Part shown: positions 32,600-45,760 of the stretch, piece after piece
Numbering within the stretch: the first letter of the stretch is position 1
Layout: each line of letters begins with the position of its first letter
Source of the DNA: Hyaloperonospora brassicae
Lineage: Eukaryota; Oomycota; Peronosporomycetes; Peronosporales; Peronosporaceae
Direction: 5' to 3'
Length of the DNA stretch: 64,000 bases
NCBI GenBank assembly: GCA_947650285.1
Contig: CANTFL010001422.1
Coordinates: 1 to 64,000 of the forward strand
Notes under the pieces: model-generated
What the model was told of the DNA's origin: nothing
Seen by the model: the letters and a program-made list of their open reading frames with translations, nothing else
Database searches by the model: none
Translations under genes and position numbers: made by a program

Positions 32600-35000
32600 T
32601 ATATATTACATGGCTTCGCTCTTCTCGCTATAGACGACTTGTCCTGCAATTAGCACTTTTTCGAATAAGAGACTTAGTTTCCTACTTCGGTGGCAGCTTG
32701 ATTGACAACCACTGCCCACGTTATTGTCTCCTCCCGTGTTCTAGCATATACTTAATCATGTTCGTCTTGTCCCTTCGGCCTTGTACGTTAGTCGTGTACC
32801 GTCGGCCTTGTCCCGTTGGCCTTGTTTCTTGTCGGTAAGTTTGTCGCATATTACTTCACGCTTCCTTCGACGCTTAAGTCGGAACAGCCGACAAAGGCAA
32901 AGGCTGCAAGCCGACACGTTCTCGACCGACGTACATTGTTCTCTTGGGAATTGATTTCGTATGCATGTCCGCTAAAATGCTAGCCTCATCAACTTTTTGA
33001 GTCTCAATGATCCGATCCGAATATGGTCTTGCAAATAATGCCATCGATATATGATGTGGCTAATGCTGCTACCGTATTGTAAATGGAAATCCAAATGCAC
33101 AGCTACAATTTTGTCAACGCCTATAAGCAGCACTATCAAATGTCAAGACAGTGTAGCACCTCATACAGCATTTTCGCAATGCCTCTACCCTTCATGGCTG
33201 CTTCACATGCGGCTGCGTGCTCGGCCACAACTGTTTATTAGGCAATTATAGACTGACATCTCGCATCCCATGCGATGGCCCACCTTTCATTGTCTATGCG
33301 AAACCAGTGGCACTATTTTTGTGTTAGGATCTTTGCCCCAATCTGCATCGCAATATCCATTTACGATGTCGTTGTCATTTTCCTATGTTCCTCTTGCATA
33401 TTTGGTATCCAGAGTAGATATACCAGTCATATACCTCATGATTCGCTTAACAGCACCACGGTGTTTACGAGAAGCCTTGCTCACAAAACGGCTCAGATAT
33501 CCAATTGCAAAAGCGATGGCGGGTTGCGGGCTTACGGTTAAGTATATCAATACTACTATCGCCTGTCGATAGTCATGTGTTGGTTCTTGTTCGTCCAATT
33601 CTTCGATGATCTTGCTATGTTTAAAATCTATCTCATTGGAGTTGCGCTGACATGCTCAGTGCTGAATATAAATCGGTTCAAGTTCTCGTTACAAATTTGG
33701 ACTGACAAATGGAAGTTTTCTCGACCGTTCCACAAAACTTGAATCTCTAGCCATCAATTATATCAGTTACCGTCTTTTTTTAATTCATATTTAGAATTAC
33801 AGGCTTTAAAGAGGATTGACTTGTAGTTCTCTGAGTTCGTCGCGATCACACATCGTCTACGTAGAGCATCATAAAAGCAACCACACCTCCCTTGCTGTAG
33901 ACGAATGGGCATAGCTTGTTTTCTCAATTTGTGATTTTTTTAATCTCAAATTAGCATTGATCTCTCCATCCATTCGGTTTCGGACCGATGAGGTCCATGT
34001 TGAGCTCGATCGACACGGTATATTAGCCTTTTGGCATGTAAAAAGTTGGAAATGGTTGATGGTGATGTTTTTTCAGATTAGCGACCAAAAAGGCGGTATC
34101 TACATCACCTCGGTACAATATTATACCGAAATTGGTGGCTAGCGCGGTCAGTTGGTGAAGTGTGCTCATCGTGCAACTGATGGGGACGACGTCTCATCAA
34201 TAGTCCTCATCGGTTTATGGTTCGCCGAGCCCAATATTCGGGGCCAAAATTTGGGTATGTACCCGTCGTCATCTATGTTGACTTAAAACCGCCACATCAA
34301 GCCCAATATGTTTGCGTTCTTAGGTGCGTCCTTTCCATCGATTGGACCCATCATATCTTATACAAAATGAATCCATCACCTCATTTTATATGCCTATGTA
34401 AGACTCAGCATGCTAAGGAGTTTCATCGCTTTGCCAAAGATTCATGGAAGTGTCACCTTCGCAATGTGTCACCGTCGTAAATCGTCAGCGTCATTTAGGA
34501 CGCCGTATAGAATTGTTGCATTGACGTGATAGTCACCTAGACATAACGTAGGTCTGCTATCAGCAGACCGGCGACATCCTCGAGTTTAGCTTCGAGCAAA
34601 GGCCGTCTTATGTGACAGTATTTTTTAGAGTTACCATATCCCAGAAGTTTGGCTCACTGTTATCATTATTTACATTGAGTGTTTATCTCGATACTTGGTA
34701 TAGCCTTTGTTGTTGCCCCTTAATGTTTCTTCTCGATTAGCGTCAATAGGTACAGAACTATCGTGACAACCAACTTGCTTGGAATCTGGTAAATAATTTA
34801 AGTAGTCTGCTTTATTCTGAAAATTGTTGTTAGTGCTATGTTTGTCAGTCTCTTCTTCTCTCGCTTGTTCATATGCTTTGGCACGATGATTTTTTTCTAG
34901 CTGCATAGATGTAGCTGTGACTCACAGCGTCATCATTGACTGCTTTAATATTATGATCTGTACGTAGGCAACAAACGCTACACCTAGTTACGATGATTAA
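32600..35000 (-). mobile_element. Decayed Copia retrotransposon, 3' half of pol and LTR-like end
   Basis: On the minus strand, in order: gag-pol spacer-like sequence (34906-34670), reverse transcriptase start (DVDTAFLVANL at about 34080-34115), the EPTHDYRQAIVVLIYLTVSPQPAIAF block (here in parts: EPTHDYRQAIVVLIYL, SPQPAIAFAIGYLSRF; 33598-33480), AVKRIMRYMTG, RNase H with GYCDADWG (33337-33360), then AAACEAAMKGRGIAKMLYE (about 33150-33200). Beyond 33000 an LTR-like tail has repeated ggccttgtcc words (32760-32835). Many stops and frameshifts. The 5' part and the second LTR were not located. Confidence 0.82.
33040..33598 (-). pseudogene. Copia RNase H / end of reverse transcriptase fragment
   Basis: The longest clean block starts at 33598 with MDEQEPTHDYRQAIVVLIYL and continues through LSRFVSKASRKHRGAVKRIM. 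The frame breaks at about 33383; NGYCDADWGKDPNTK follows in a second frame and the TTGFAYTMKGGP-like block in a third. The DADW catalytic motif of RNase H is intact. Confidence 0.85.
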
Positions 35001-35557
35001 GTGGAGTGAAGGTTGACAGAATAGGTACAATTATCATACCATTATCATCAGAGCTGTTGCTCTCGTCCTCTGTATGAATTTAGTGCTCTGACGTTTTTTA
35101 TCGTCAAACATGTTAAAATCGAACTCTTAATGCGTGAATTAATCTAATTCCTTCACTTCCATGAATACATTATCTGAAGAGTTACATCATCTATAGGTAT
35201 ATATAATATTACCAGTGCCGCATTTATAGGATAAATATTCCGAGATCAATGTGTCGTATCCATTTTTAAATTGATTACAGAATACAATAAATTGACAAAT
35301 ATGCTAAATTTACACCCCTTTTCCTTAGATTGACGCCCTTCCTTCAAAATCTTATAAATACAAGGTACGCAATTGCAGTTGGACAAAAACGAGTACTTTC
35401 TCTGCTACTTGGCTACGGGCGACATATTGCGCGCTGCTGTAGCTGCTGGCATCGACATAGGCAAAAAGTTCAACGCCATCATCATCGCATCTGTGAAAGT
35501 GCGTAAAATTGCTTGCTTGCAAATCATCAAAAAGAGCTTATATCGGTGTCCTTCCAT
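35001..35557. other. Unannotated stretch
   Basis: AT-rich. One plus ORF, 35373-35561 (LCYLATGDILRAAVAAGIDI), is the only compositionally protein-like stretch; no family was recognised. Confidence 0.4.
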
Positions 35558-35779
35558 TTAGCTTGTCCTTTCGAAGTTTCGTACGCTTACGTACAACGTA
35601 GAGTGTTTTTCTAAGGCACCGTCATTCTCCATAAGAAGGGATAAAAGAATCCCTAACGGTGCAACACCAGCCAATGTCATATTTCTGACAGTATGGGCCT
35701 GCTCGCTATTTAGCTTCCTATGAGTCGAATGATCAGACGGATGGAGTGACGGCTCGTGATTGTGGCATCTATTCATCAC
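35558..35779 (-). pseudogene. FAR1/MULE-type DNA-binding fragment
   Basis: CHNHEPSLHPSDHSTHRKLN followed by VRNMTLAGVAPLGILLSLLM resembles the HNH-E end of FAR1/WRKY-GCM1 zinc fingers and the linker of oomycete Mutator-like transposases. The upstream Cys part and the transposase domain are missing, so this is a scrap. Family assignment is by motif recognition only. Confidence 0.6.
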
Positions 35780-36474
35780 GTTTTACTCTCAATTACCCCT
35801 TTTTTTGAGAAATTTCCACTTACAAGAAACGTGCAATCAATTCGGCGTGAGTCGGTATGGCGTTGGCGCTCTTTTCCAACCTTTGGTACGTTTACGGCAC
35901 CTCGGTCACATTTAAGGTAGACACGCATTACTGCAATCAAACTTTTATCGTAACATCATATCCTTGGCCACGTGCAAACGTCTGCACAGTATCTATAAGT
36001 TGTTCCCGACTGGCATACTCAACCTCGGGAGGAGAAAGCATGTTATTGCGTGATTACCTGTCAGTATACGCTGGAGGAGCTAGACCACAGGCTTGAGTAG
36101 TATCTTATGTATTTCTTACTTATTACTTGCCAATTAATGGCCTGGGTTATTGAGTTATACTTTTGTCAGAAATCAAATCTAAAAATGAATAGGGATTTTA
36201 TATATAAGATTTCAAAGGAAGGGTGTGAATCAAAGGAAAAGGGGTGTGAATGTAGCAATTTTCTATATTAATTGATACTTGCATACATTTCATGCTGCAC
36301 GACATGATTTGTGGGAATATATTTATTATGTGTCCCTGTTGACCTTTCGAGTGACCGACTAGGGAGCCGATCCGACAATTGTGATGCAAATTGTGCACGG
36401 CAGGAACCTTCGCCCGAAACACGTACTTAATAAATCCAAATTGTCTGGTCTCACCTGATGATTGGTATATAGAG
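35780..36474. other. Unannotated stretch
   Basis: AT-rich, no domain recognised. A small duplicated phrase (ggaaa-gggtgtgaat) occurs twice at about 36217-36251. Confidence 0.4.
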
Positions 36475-36960
36475 TTGGCACAAAAGACTGGGTCATCCAA
36501 AATTCTAGTTTATTAAAAATATGGTCGACCAAGGGTTGGCGAACAAAATGTCAATAGATAAAGTTGTTTTATTATTATAAAGCATGTAATCTGGGCAAAG
36601 ACCAGAGACCATTACCTTCGCAGAACCGTAAATGACGAATAACAGACTAATACGAGATAAGGTATCTTACACATCATTATGTGATACGGCGTATCCTCAT
36701 TTGTCGACAGAAAGCTCGGTTATGCACAAATCCAACCATCTCTAGCGCGTCCTTTCAAAATGATATTAATAGGTTTGCTATAGCTGTCATCGAGTTCTTA
36801 AAAAAATATGGATCTGGTGAGCGCTTTCGCACAAATATAAGTACGATCTATGCGAAGAATTTAGCAAAAAAATCATTTCCTGAGTTCTGTACCACTTGTT
36901 CATTTCCTCGTTCATGAATTCACCTACACCATTAAAATTGCTTGTTTCAAACTATGGAAG
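36475..36960 (+). mobile_element. Copia fragment, GAG-pre-integrase and integrase remains
   Basis: WHKRLGHP (36476-36499) followed by a stop and NMVDQGLANKMSIDKVV is the GAG-pre-integrase domain of Copia polyproteins. Downstream, scraps such as VSYTSLCGPIYPHLSTESS and NLAKKSFPEFCTTC match the start of the integrase core. Stops are frequent. The first about 180 bp are repeated inverted at 37140-37318. Confidence 0.75.
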
Positions 36961-37129
36961 AATTGGCTCCCCGCCCAGGTTATGCATCGTTCGTTTGATT
37001 AATCAACTTCTACAGCACTACTGAAGTAAAGTAGATACACATTAGTGTACAGAGAATACCCATTATCCACAACGAGCACTGCCTTAAATGCCTTCGGGTC
37101 CTTGCTATACTTTAAGAAAAACAATCTAT

Positions 37130-38320
37130 TGAAATTTCTTCGTATTCGTTTGGTATTCCTCATTTACGGTTCTGCGAAGGTAATGGTCTCTGGTCTTTGC
37201 CCAGATTACATGCTTTATAATAATTAAACAATTTTTCTTATTGACATTTTGTTCACCAACTCTCGGTCGACCATAATTTTAATATACTGGAAATTTGGAT
37301 GACCCAGTCTTTTGTGCCCCCGCTATATACCGGTAAAATCTCGGCGCATGTGTATTTCACATTTGATTCGCTATCTTGCTGGTTTCGCGTCTTGGTGGCC
37401 ATTTTATAAGGCAGAAATGCATTTTGGCATCAAATGTGGACAATCCGTAGCTGTCACTTTCAGTTTCAAGACCCTTTTCTGTCTGATCGCGGAGCCCAGT
37501 CATCTTTTTTAGTGTTTCTAGTTCCCATGTGTCACATTAATTTCCTATCATCTGCTTGTAATTGTGAACAGATATTATTGCAGATCAGAATCATAATTTA
37601 CATCATTCAACATCATGATCTTGTTTTGCGAATTACAATCATCCAACAGTCGAAATGTGCAATGTCTTACCGTAATGGTCACAAATTCCTTTTGGAATTT
37701 AAATATGCAGTCAGCTTGTAACTTCATTTAAAAATGATTTACCGTCGATGAAGTACCTCAAGTTGGATGATACATAAACATTGGCAGCATTAATAAAATT
37801 TACGCTACAACTGGGTGGTAGATATTACTTGTTAGCACGCCTTGTGATGATTGCCTTAACCGCTTATTGTTGTTCAATTATAGCAATTTGAAAACTTTCG
37901 TAAACATTGCATGTATTTCAATCAACCCAAACCGTTTTATGATAGGAAAAATGTTAATCTATGTCCAGGCTGATGACAAATTCAACTGTTTCCTTGCTGC
38001 TGATCTGTCGTTAAGATTGTAAAAACCTACGCATTCGAATCTAGTGCTGGTGCTTTTTTTATAATTTACTTGAATCTAGATCGCTGATCCAGTTATGCTT
38101 TGACGATAAGATTTCCATGTCCTTGCATATTTTCAATGCACCGTGTATACTTGTCTCACGGTCAGGCTTGTTATCGTTTTTCATTCGTCAAAATACGGTT
38201 AAATTTCTCGAACGTATCTACATTATCATTTATGCTCTCCACCATGCCTCAAAGACGGTAAAAAAGCGCCCTCGTTGGAAGCGAAGTGATATCCACTTGC
38301 GCTGATATTTGGACAAAAAC
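37130..38320 (-). mobile_element. Copia fragment in opposite orientation
   Basis: HKRLGHPNFQYIKIMVDREL (from 37318 downward) is the same GAG-pre-integrase domain as at 36476, on the other strand. It is preceded upstream by gag-like scraps with ILSSKHNWISDLDSS (about 38070-38125), resembling the ILDSG protease start. Downstream to about 36960 the integrase beginning is unrecognisable. The LTR-like repeat at 38491-38828 lies where a 5' LTR would be expected. Confidence 0.7.
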
Positions 38321-38490
38321 CTTAGCATCAAATTTAACGAGTTGTTTTTACATGATAGATATTATTTCTGTAACGGGGCACGCCTCCACCAGATGACTGG
38401 TGAGCCCTTGTATTTAACGAAAAACAAGGCTCCGTACTCTTGGCGTCACATACACGTGGCGTGAAGAAGCGAGAGGAAGTAATTATAACG

Positions 38491-38828
38491 TGGAAGCTCT
38501 GTCTGAGGGAAAAAGTAGAACTATATATGATATAATTTTGTTTCTTAAATACACCATCTATGTCTTCATATGACTATATTTAAACTACGATCTCCAATGC
38601 GCTTTTCTTACTCACCACCCATTATGCGCGTCCAGCAGCGATTGGAGGTTAATTTAGTTGATGTAGCGTTTACATCAACGATATGTGGAGCACCCACGAA
38701 TATTACATTTGGGGGTAATATTCTGCCAACAATGCCTCTTCTCAATCATGTAGATAGAAAATTATTTAAACAATAATATTTATAATTGATGCATTCGTAA
38801 CAAATTATGCAAGGGGCCAACCTGGTTG
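38491..38828 (-). mobile_element. LTR-like dispersed repeat, copy 2
   Basis: Second copy of 20438-20779: tggaagctctgtctgaggg, cagcgattgg, the conserved TTGATGTA...TACATCAA palindrome (about 38658-38678), gtggagcacccacgaatattacattt and tcttctcaatcatgtagat. It lies 170 bp upstream of the minus-strand Copia fragment and may be its 5' LTR. Confidence 0.65.
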
Positions 38829-41800
38829 ATATTATATAGGTAAAATCTTAATCTTTTGCTCCATATTTTTTATCTCAAGATAACAGAGTAGAAGCGGAGT
38901 AAATAACAAATTTAAGTTTGGTTTTCATTTCAATGTTTATTGGATAGTGTAATCATAATGTGCATACGAGTTGTGAAGAGCAATTTTTACAGAATATGGC
39001 GCTCTTTCATTTATACATCATATACTTGGATATTAAGCTATGAATGGATAAAGCACGGGAAGAAGATCCGCCAAAGGACCTACCATTTCAATTTTTGAAT
39101 CGATTTAGTATTTTGTAAAGGGAGATGATGATAAAGGCAAGAAGACAAGTTTAACAAAAGGCGAAGACAAAAGAAAGGTCGAAATTCGTTAAGAGACAGG
39201 ATGCTACGACAATTACAAGAATTTACATTTATTGAGGTCAATTATAACCTGTAAAAGGTAGCAATTTAATTGTAAAATCTAATTAGTGTGCAATAGTTTA
39301 GTCGTTTCATTCTGTACAATTGGAGAAAGTGTGAAAAGATATTACAGTGCATATGATGTTAGTTCATATAAATAATAGATCCGCAAAGCAAAAAAACGTT
39401 TGGAATTGCGCTGTAAATGTTGATCAAAGTAAGCCAGATATTGTTTAAAATCTATAGAAAAATAATAACTTTCAATGCTATGACTTCTTAGTGTGTGCTA
39501 AAGAGAATAACAAAAGGGATTACAAACTTGTATCTCTTATCTGTCATGTTGCTGTTTAAACGACGCGAATTTTCATTCCATCGGCAGACTCATATCAATT
39601 TCATTCTTTTGTTTGAATGAATTTATCGCATAACACCGTTTTATCCAATGTTGCAAGTTTTTTGATTATATATTAATTATATCTTAGTCTTATGGTAATT
39701 ACCTTAAAGCCAAAATTATTTGATGTGTACAGACCGTAATGAATACATGACAGTAGAAGTATTGTTCCAAGGGAATGATATATATTTTTTCATAGGTAAT
39801 GTTTCACACAAAAACTGATTATTACATGAAGTGTTGCACTTCGACGTGGCAACTAGAGAAAGTAGCGTACAAAGGCGACTGCAAATATGTCTTTTATGCA
39901 CGATAGCATATGATGTACACATACTAAGAGACGAGTGTAGTGAGCGTTGCATTATTGTTAATCTTATCAAGTGCCTAACTCGACGCCTTGGCAGGTATGG
40001 AGTAATTTAAAAATATAGGCAGATGGCAAAAACAATTCCAACTAATATATGATAAAATTAGGAAAGTGCCTCAGCCATAATATATCTCGTTGAATATACA
40101 ACAAGTGACTAAAAAGTGTTTTAACCATTGACTCATGTTTGAGATATATATCATAACTCAAGATTAAGCTAGCCTATCTAGTTTCGTCGTGTATGTTGAG
40201 AAGGCCGTTCAATAATTATCCGTATCATAGAACGCTTTTTCGTTACAAGAAACAAGACGAATGGCTCAATAGTCTTATTTGACAAAAGAAAGGTGCTACT
40301 TTTTAAAGTAAGTTTAAGGACATGGAGATAGCGTATCTAACGACATATATGTTTAGATAGAAAGAACTAACCTAATTGTGTATATAAAGACACACAGACG
40401 GCAAATCTGACATTTTATTTACACTTTCATGGAAACCTTTATGACCAGCAAAACATTAAGCTCATCGTTCATCGACGGTGGAATATAAAGTTAGACATAG
40501 TACTTCATATGTAATCATGTTCTTTCTTATTGTGGAGATGCATGCAAAATGCGCATTTTAGTGCTTGGCATGAAGCAAGTGTGATCAGATCTGATTAAGG
40601 TCAAAGATATATGGCGATATAATATATTTGATGCAAACGAAAAGTCTTGTTTTATTTATTTGAAGACGACAACTGGAGACCCTGTTCTCATCTTAGTAGA
40701 AGTAGTTGTGCACCTAAATTTACGTGCACCTATACATTGCGTCTACCATTATCCATTAAGAATAGTAGCGAGGTAAAGTGTGCTTGGCATTAGATCGATG
40801 GTGTATTATTATTATTCGCACACAGTAATTTTGATGGCTATTTGGACATTTACGACAAGAACATTAACTTAAATTGTTTGTAAGTAGAAAGTTATCAAGT
40901 ATGGGTACAAAATGATATTACGTAGCACAGACTTTAGTCAGAGTCAGACGCTTGCTTTATGCGTGGTAAATTTGGTCAAATCCTGTCGTAGACGCTGAAT
41001 AAAAAGGTACTGTCGACATCCGATCTCAAATCGTATTAGCAAAGAAGATAACATATATACAGAAAGAAAATTAATGATGTCGACGAAAATGAAATTATGG
41101 ATCAAAACCTATTAGAAGTTGACCACACATGTTTCATGGATCGCATATCTGGATAAGTATAGTTGGGCGATCTGATCTTTTGATCGACTTGGGGCTAGTG
41201 GGTACCTTGTGTCAATTATGATCGACAAAATATGGGTTTCTGTTACAATTAGCACTTTATATGCAGTTTCCCCGATCGCAAGCGTAATTCATATCACTTG
41301 ATCATGACCAAGATCCAGTGTTAATCGGTCATTACCGCGATCCCCCAACTGCCCGATACGTTGAGTCATTTTAGTATAATTCGATCGGGATCACGATTAT
41401 CAACCCCGGCATTTATACACGAGCACGATACTGTCATTCTAACAATGACGACAAGTGACGATAACACTCAACATTTGACAGAGCACAATCGTAACATTGA
41501 AATTTTTGTTAGTGAGTTTATAGTGTTTAATATGTTTATAAACACGCAAGCAGATTTTTCTTGCGGGGAAATAGAATTGCCCTAGACGTTCATGAACTGA
41601 TATGATGCTACTACCCATGTAAACCGTCGATTGTTTGCCAGGCTATGCCAGGCTATGCCAAAAAAGATTATTACGAACCATTCTGTCGGCTATGGAAAGG
41701 TTTATGACGAGCAAGGACAAACACAAAATGCGATACGTTTTAATAATTATTTATTAAATTTGGTAAAACGAGCGTCTACATGCTAAATAAGATAATCCAA

Positions 41801-44753
41801 GAAAGGGAAATGCGATTGGAAATATACTACCATAACCAATTAAATCGCATCAATATTTTGACACGGCCACACTACGCATTCTAGCTATAAAAATTAATTT
41901 AAGCATTGCCTCAAATGTTCAAAGGTGCGTGCATCGCTCCATTCGGTCAACTAAATAAGGCAAGAAACGCTTATAATATACATCGGGGTACCTCGTCTGG
42001 TAGGTGGTGTACAAGGATCGAGCAAAGGGTTTTGATCGCAATATCACCTGTGTAAACGACACTCCTTCTCACCATTACATTCAGGTAAATACAAAAGTAA
42101 GATCATGCTGTCCGGGTATGTTTCTTATTTGGACGTTATTGGTGAGCATAGGCTATTTTGATAAAATTCGGAAATAGTCAAGCAAATGAATGAGGTGGTC
42201 TTAATCGGCTATTGACGAAATTGGTTTAAACTTCCATTTATATAACAAATTGTTAGGATGATCGACATCTCTGATCGTGATATAAGTATTGATTGACTAA
42301 TATTTGTGTGCAGATCATCACCCTGGCATAGTTAGCGTACATCTGCTTCTTAAGAGTAGTTGTACCAGTTAAATAGTCTATAATGGCCAACGTTTGGTAA
42401 GATTTGCGTCATTTATGTAAGAAAAATAAAGGAATATAAGAAAGTGTCAGTTGAGCATCCTGTCACGGTAACTAATCGCAACAAGTAGGCTACCGCATTA
42501 GATTTTAGTCTAATGTATTTGTAAGAAATATGCAATTTACAACAGTTTTGTAACGCACTACCATATGCAACGAATAATGATACAATCCGACCGTGATGAC
42601 TTTGTTGAGGTCCCATAATAACAGTTGTCGATCACTAAATTCTGATCATAGATTGCGATCTAATATCAGATTATTATCGAATTTTGATAAAGACCTAATG
42701 CAAGTATTTAACAGTGAGGACCACTTACGATCGCTCAAACGACCTGATCACAGCACTACATTTAGCGCGACCTCGCTTCCGTCTACCAGCATACTTTTTA
42801 ATCGCGATCAAATTTTGACCAAGTCGAACCGTATCTATTGTGGTCAAAATATTGCGATAAGAAGATAAAGCTGCAACCCGAGACGACCAATTCGAGCGAA
42901 CTGTTTAGATAACTCACTTAATAGCGATCGGATAATTAACATGAAACAGTACTGGATTGATATTGAACCACCTAACGGCTTTTTTGATGAATAAGTTACT
43001 TTGGTCAACAGGCACTATTTTATAGATACCTATTTGCTCCCTATTTTCACCTTTGCATTGGTCGAAAAGGCGCTTTATGATAATTTGATATAAGCTCCTC
43101 ACTCCTATTAAATTCAGTTAGACATCGATATTTATATAGATAGTAGTAAGACGGCTTAACTTGTCAGGAGAAAGAAGTTTTCTAGCATTTACATATGTGT
43201 TTTTGGCCAAAACGATTTATGGTGGTCAAAGGCAATTGCGGTACAAGCTCAAAGTTTAATCGCGACCACTCATAGATTTGTGCACGATCGAACCACTCGT
43301 TTATTCCTACCACGATTCATCCAAATAGTGACAATATCCTCACCGAGAGGAGTGCCATTCGACCCGCAGACGGATACATAGAAAGAGAAAGGGTTCAGAC
43401 ATGGGGATGAAGCTTTGAGTTCGACCAGCGATATCCTGAGAGTAGTGGACAACCTGCATCATCTAGGATGCTATTAATGCGACACAAGGTCATCGTAAAA
43501 TTGTGTAGAAAAATCGATGGTGACCCAGTAATGAGACCGCGTCGTAGCAACAGGGTTCACAACGATCCTATAACAAGTGTGTCAGGTTTTTGCCAAATAA
43601 ATAAAGTAGTGGTCTATCATATTATTTATTCGAGATTATGAAATATCACGTACCTAAAACAAGATTTATCAAATTCACTCCAGCCCCCACCATAACTAGG
43701 TAAATATATCACGTGCAAGTCAAAGTACAAGGATCAAGGGTAGACATATTTTTCTTATAAGATCGAAGCGTGTCCGCATACTTTTTATAATAAGTACTTA
43801 TCTGAAAGATCCACAAATATAAAGTTCAAGAACTTAAGTAATTGAGTTTACTGGATCAAAAACCAACGATAATTGATCCAGTCAGTGCGAGATGATCAAC
43901 TCTGAGTCTCTTTTTTTTTTATATAAAAAAGATGCTGACTCATTGAGTCAACAAGCCTTCAGAACTAACACTCAAAAAAATTACAAAGAAAACGTGCTAG
44001 CAATATATTTGAATAAGGTACTTCATTCTTGTGGCTACGAAAAGGTTTTATTATTTGATTTAAATCAGAGGGACAAAAACATCGAAGCACCTAATATATA
44101 GATAACAACCTATTAAAGTAACATTTGAAGACCTTTGTGTTAAATTACTATCTATGTCTTCATTAAGCTTACGTCACTAATATAAGACTTACTATATAGG
44201 TTAAGGATTAGGTACTCATCCCTTCAATTGTGGTTCTATTAATTAGGCGTACCACCGGGTTAGTAAAGAAGTAGCATAAAATTATGAGACTACCATTGAA
44301 AAGAAATTGTTTTGATATAATATTATGCTGAATATTCCTTTAGCCATATCACTAGACACAGCAATATTGTTGATAAAAATTCTAGTCATTGGCTGATATT
44401 GTGATGATATCAAATCATTAATCGCTGCTCGACGCCCGCAATGAGTGGTGAGTAGACGTACTAATGCATATATTTACATTCATTTAATTAAATAAGAACA
44501 ATTTGGAGAACAAGATATGGATTAAGTCTAATTCATTTAAATAAAAGGTATAGTTTAGACTTGACCAAAATAATGTAATTGCCATTTACCTTCTTCTCTA
44601 TAATTCATTTGCTTAGCGGGGCACTAGTCTTCAATGTTGTCAGTGAGAGTTGACTTCGTATTAGTGTTTCAGTTCGTAGTGATCGGACTTCCGATACAGT
44701 AACTCTTTCCTTACAGGTACAAGTCCCTTAAAATAGGTTTACATAGAAGATTA
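38829..44753. other. AT-rich desert
   Basis: Nearly 6 kb without a recognisable gene. Short GATC-rich blocks at 41110-41400 and 42600-42860 resemble decayed LTR sequence. A minus frame at 43270-43452 (SPCLNPFSFYVSVCGSN, DIVTIWMNRGRNKRV) looks protein-like but was not identified. A small direct repeat, aggctatgcc twice, is at 41640-41660. Confidence 0.5.
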
Positions 44754-45114
44754 ACAGGTACACCCCAAATTTGACAGGTACATTCCCTCTAATATTGCAC
44801 CTTTTTAAGTACACAGTAACCTCTCGAACTAGGTGTGCATACTTACGCATTCAAAATGACATCTAAATATTATTTGCTTGTACACACCCCACCGTAATAA
44901 AGGCCTCTTTCTGTTAACACACAGCCTTGCGTATAAAATTCTCTTTCATTATCCGTTACAATTACGTATATGTACCCCTAGTGCTACCATTACCCCTAAA
45001 TTATTAAAACATTTTTAAGGATGGTCTACCACCGCGTAATTTGATAAATATTCAGTGGACTTAAAATTGATGGAAATGTTGGCATTCGGATTCTCAATCA
45101 GTACCCCCGCCCGA

Positions 45115-45295
45115 CCTTCTCTCCCCTTTACCCCCCCACAAACTCTGGGGGATTTAGTTGGGGTGAGACTCCCCCCCCAAATTTGTTTTTTGTTTTTGTG
45201 TGGAGCGGGGGCCCTTCCCTCCCCTCCTTTAAAAAAAAAAACCACAACCAAAGAAAATAAAAAACTAACCACCCAAAAAAAAAAAAAAATACCCT
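45115..45295. repeat. Homopolymer-rich low-complexity block
   Basis: Runs of C (up to about 8), T and A (11 and about 15) crowd into 180 bp, with ggggg and ctcccc blocks, unlike anything else in the window. The ORFs across it encode only Pro/Phe/Lys-rich low-complexity peptide. This may be an expanded poly-tract or an assembly or sequencing artefact. Confidence 0.7.
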
Positions 45296-45299
45296 CCAC

Positions 45300-45760
45300 T
45301 CACCATGTCGCATCTATGGCGTCGATCTGAGACGGCGAAATTTGTGCGCGGTGATAGTCGTCTTCCTCAACGAGATCACGAAACACATTGGCGCACGAGA
45401 GCTCATTTCTTGTAGAATAATTCTGATCATTAATAAGATTTTTTGCGATTTTCCGGCGATGCTGCATTGTCAAATATCTTCCGCAGCGACTCCGAGTACC
45501 TGAGCAGGTCAAAGACACATTTTACATTATAAAAAGCTAGCAAATTCTTCATTAAAGGTCGTATTTAAACAGATACAATTATCTCTTTGTGTGCATGTGG
45601 CACCTGCTCACTGGTCGAGTTGCGGTAATTGGTCTTCAGAACGATCGTGCGACATCCATTGACAATCGACTGAGTAGCTTCAAGTGGCTGCGACAGAGAA
45701 GTGACAACTACTGCATAATTCTCCGTGCGTAAAATCCGCTTTGCTTAGCAACGGGACGGC
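45300..45760 (-). pseudogene. Interior coding remnant of the TIR element, unrecognised
   Basis: Minus-strand blocks with protein character: SLSQPLEATQSIVNGCRTIV (about 45640-45720), FDLLRYSESLRKIFDNAAS (about 45440-45515) and, in another frame, NYSTRNELSCANVFRDLVEE and DYHRAQISPSQIDAIDATW (45300-45420). One frameshift near 45435 and a break near 45580 separate them. No known transposase family was recognised; position inside TIRs makes a transposase or captured gene likely. Confidence 0.4.

Noticed and set aside
43892..44101. 69-codon plus-strand ORF
   Set aside because: Lys/Asn/Leu-rich composition expected by chance in AT-rich DNA; no domain recognised.
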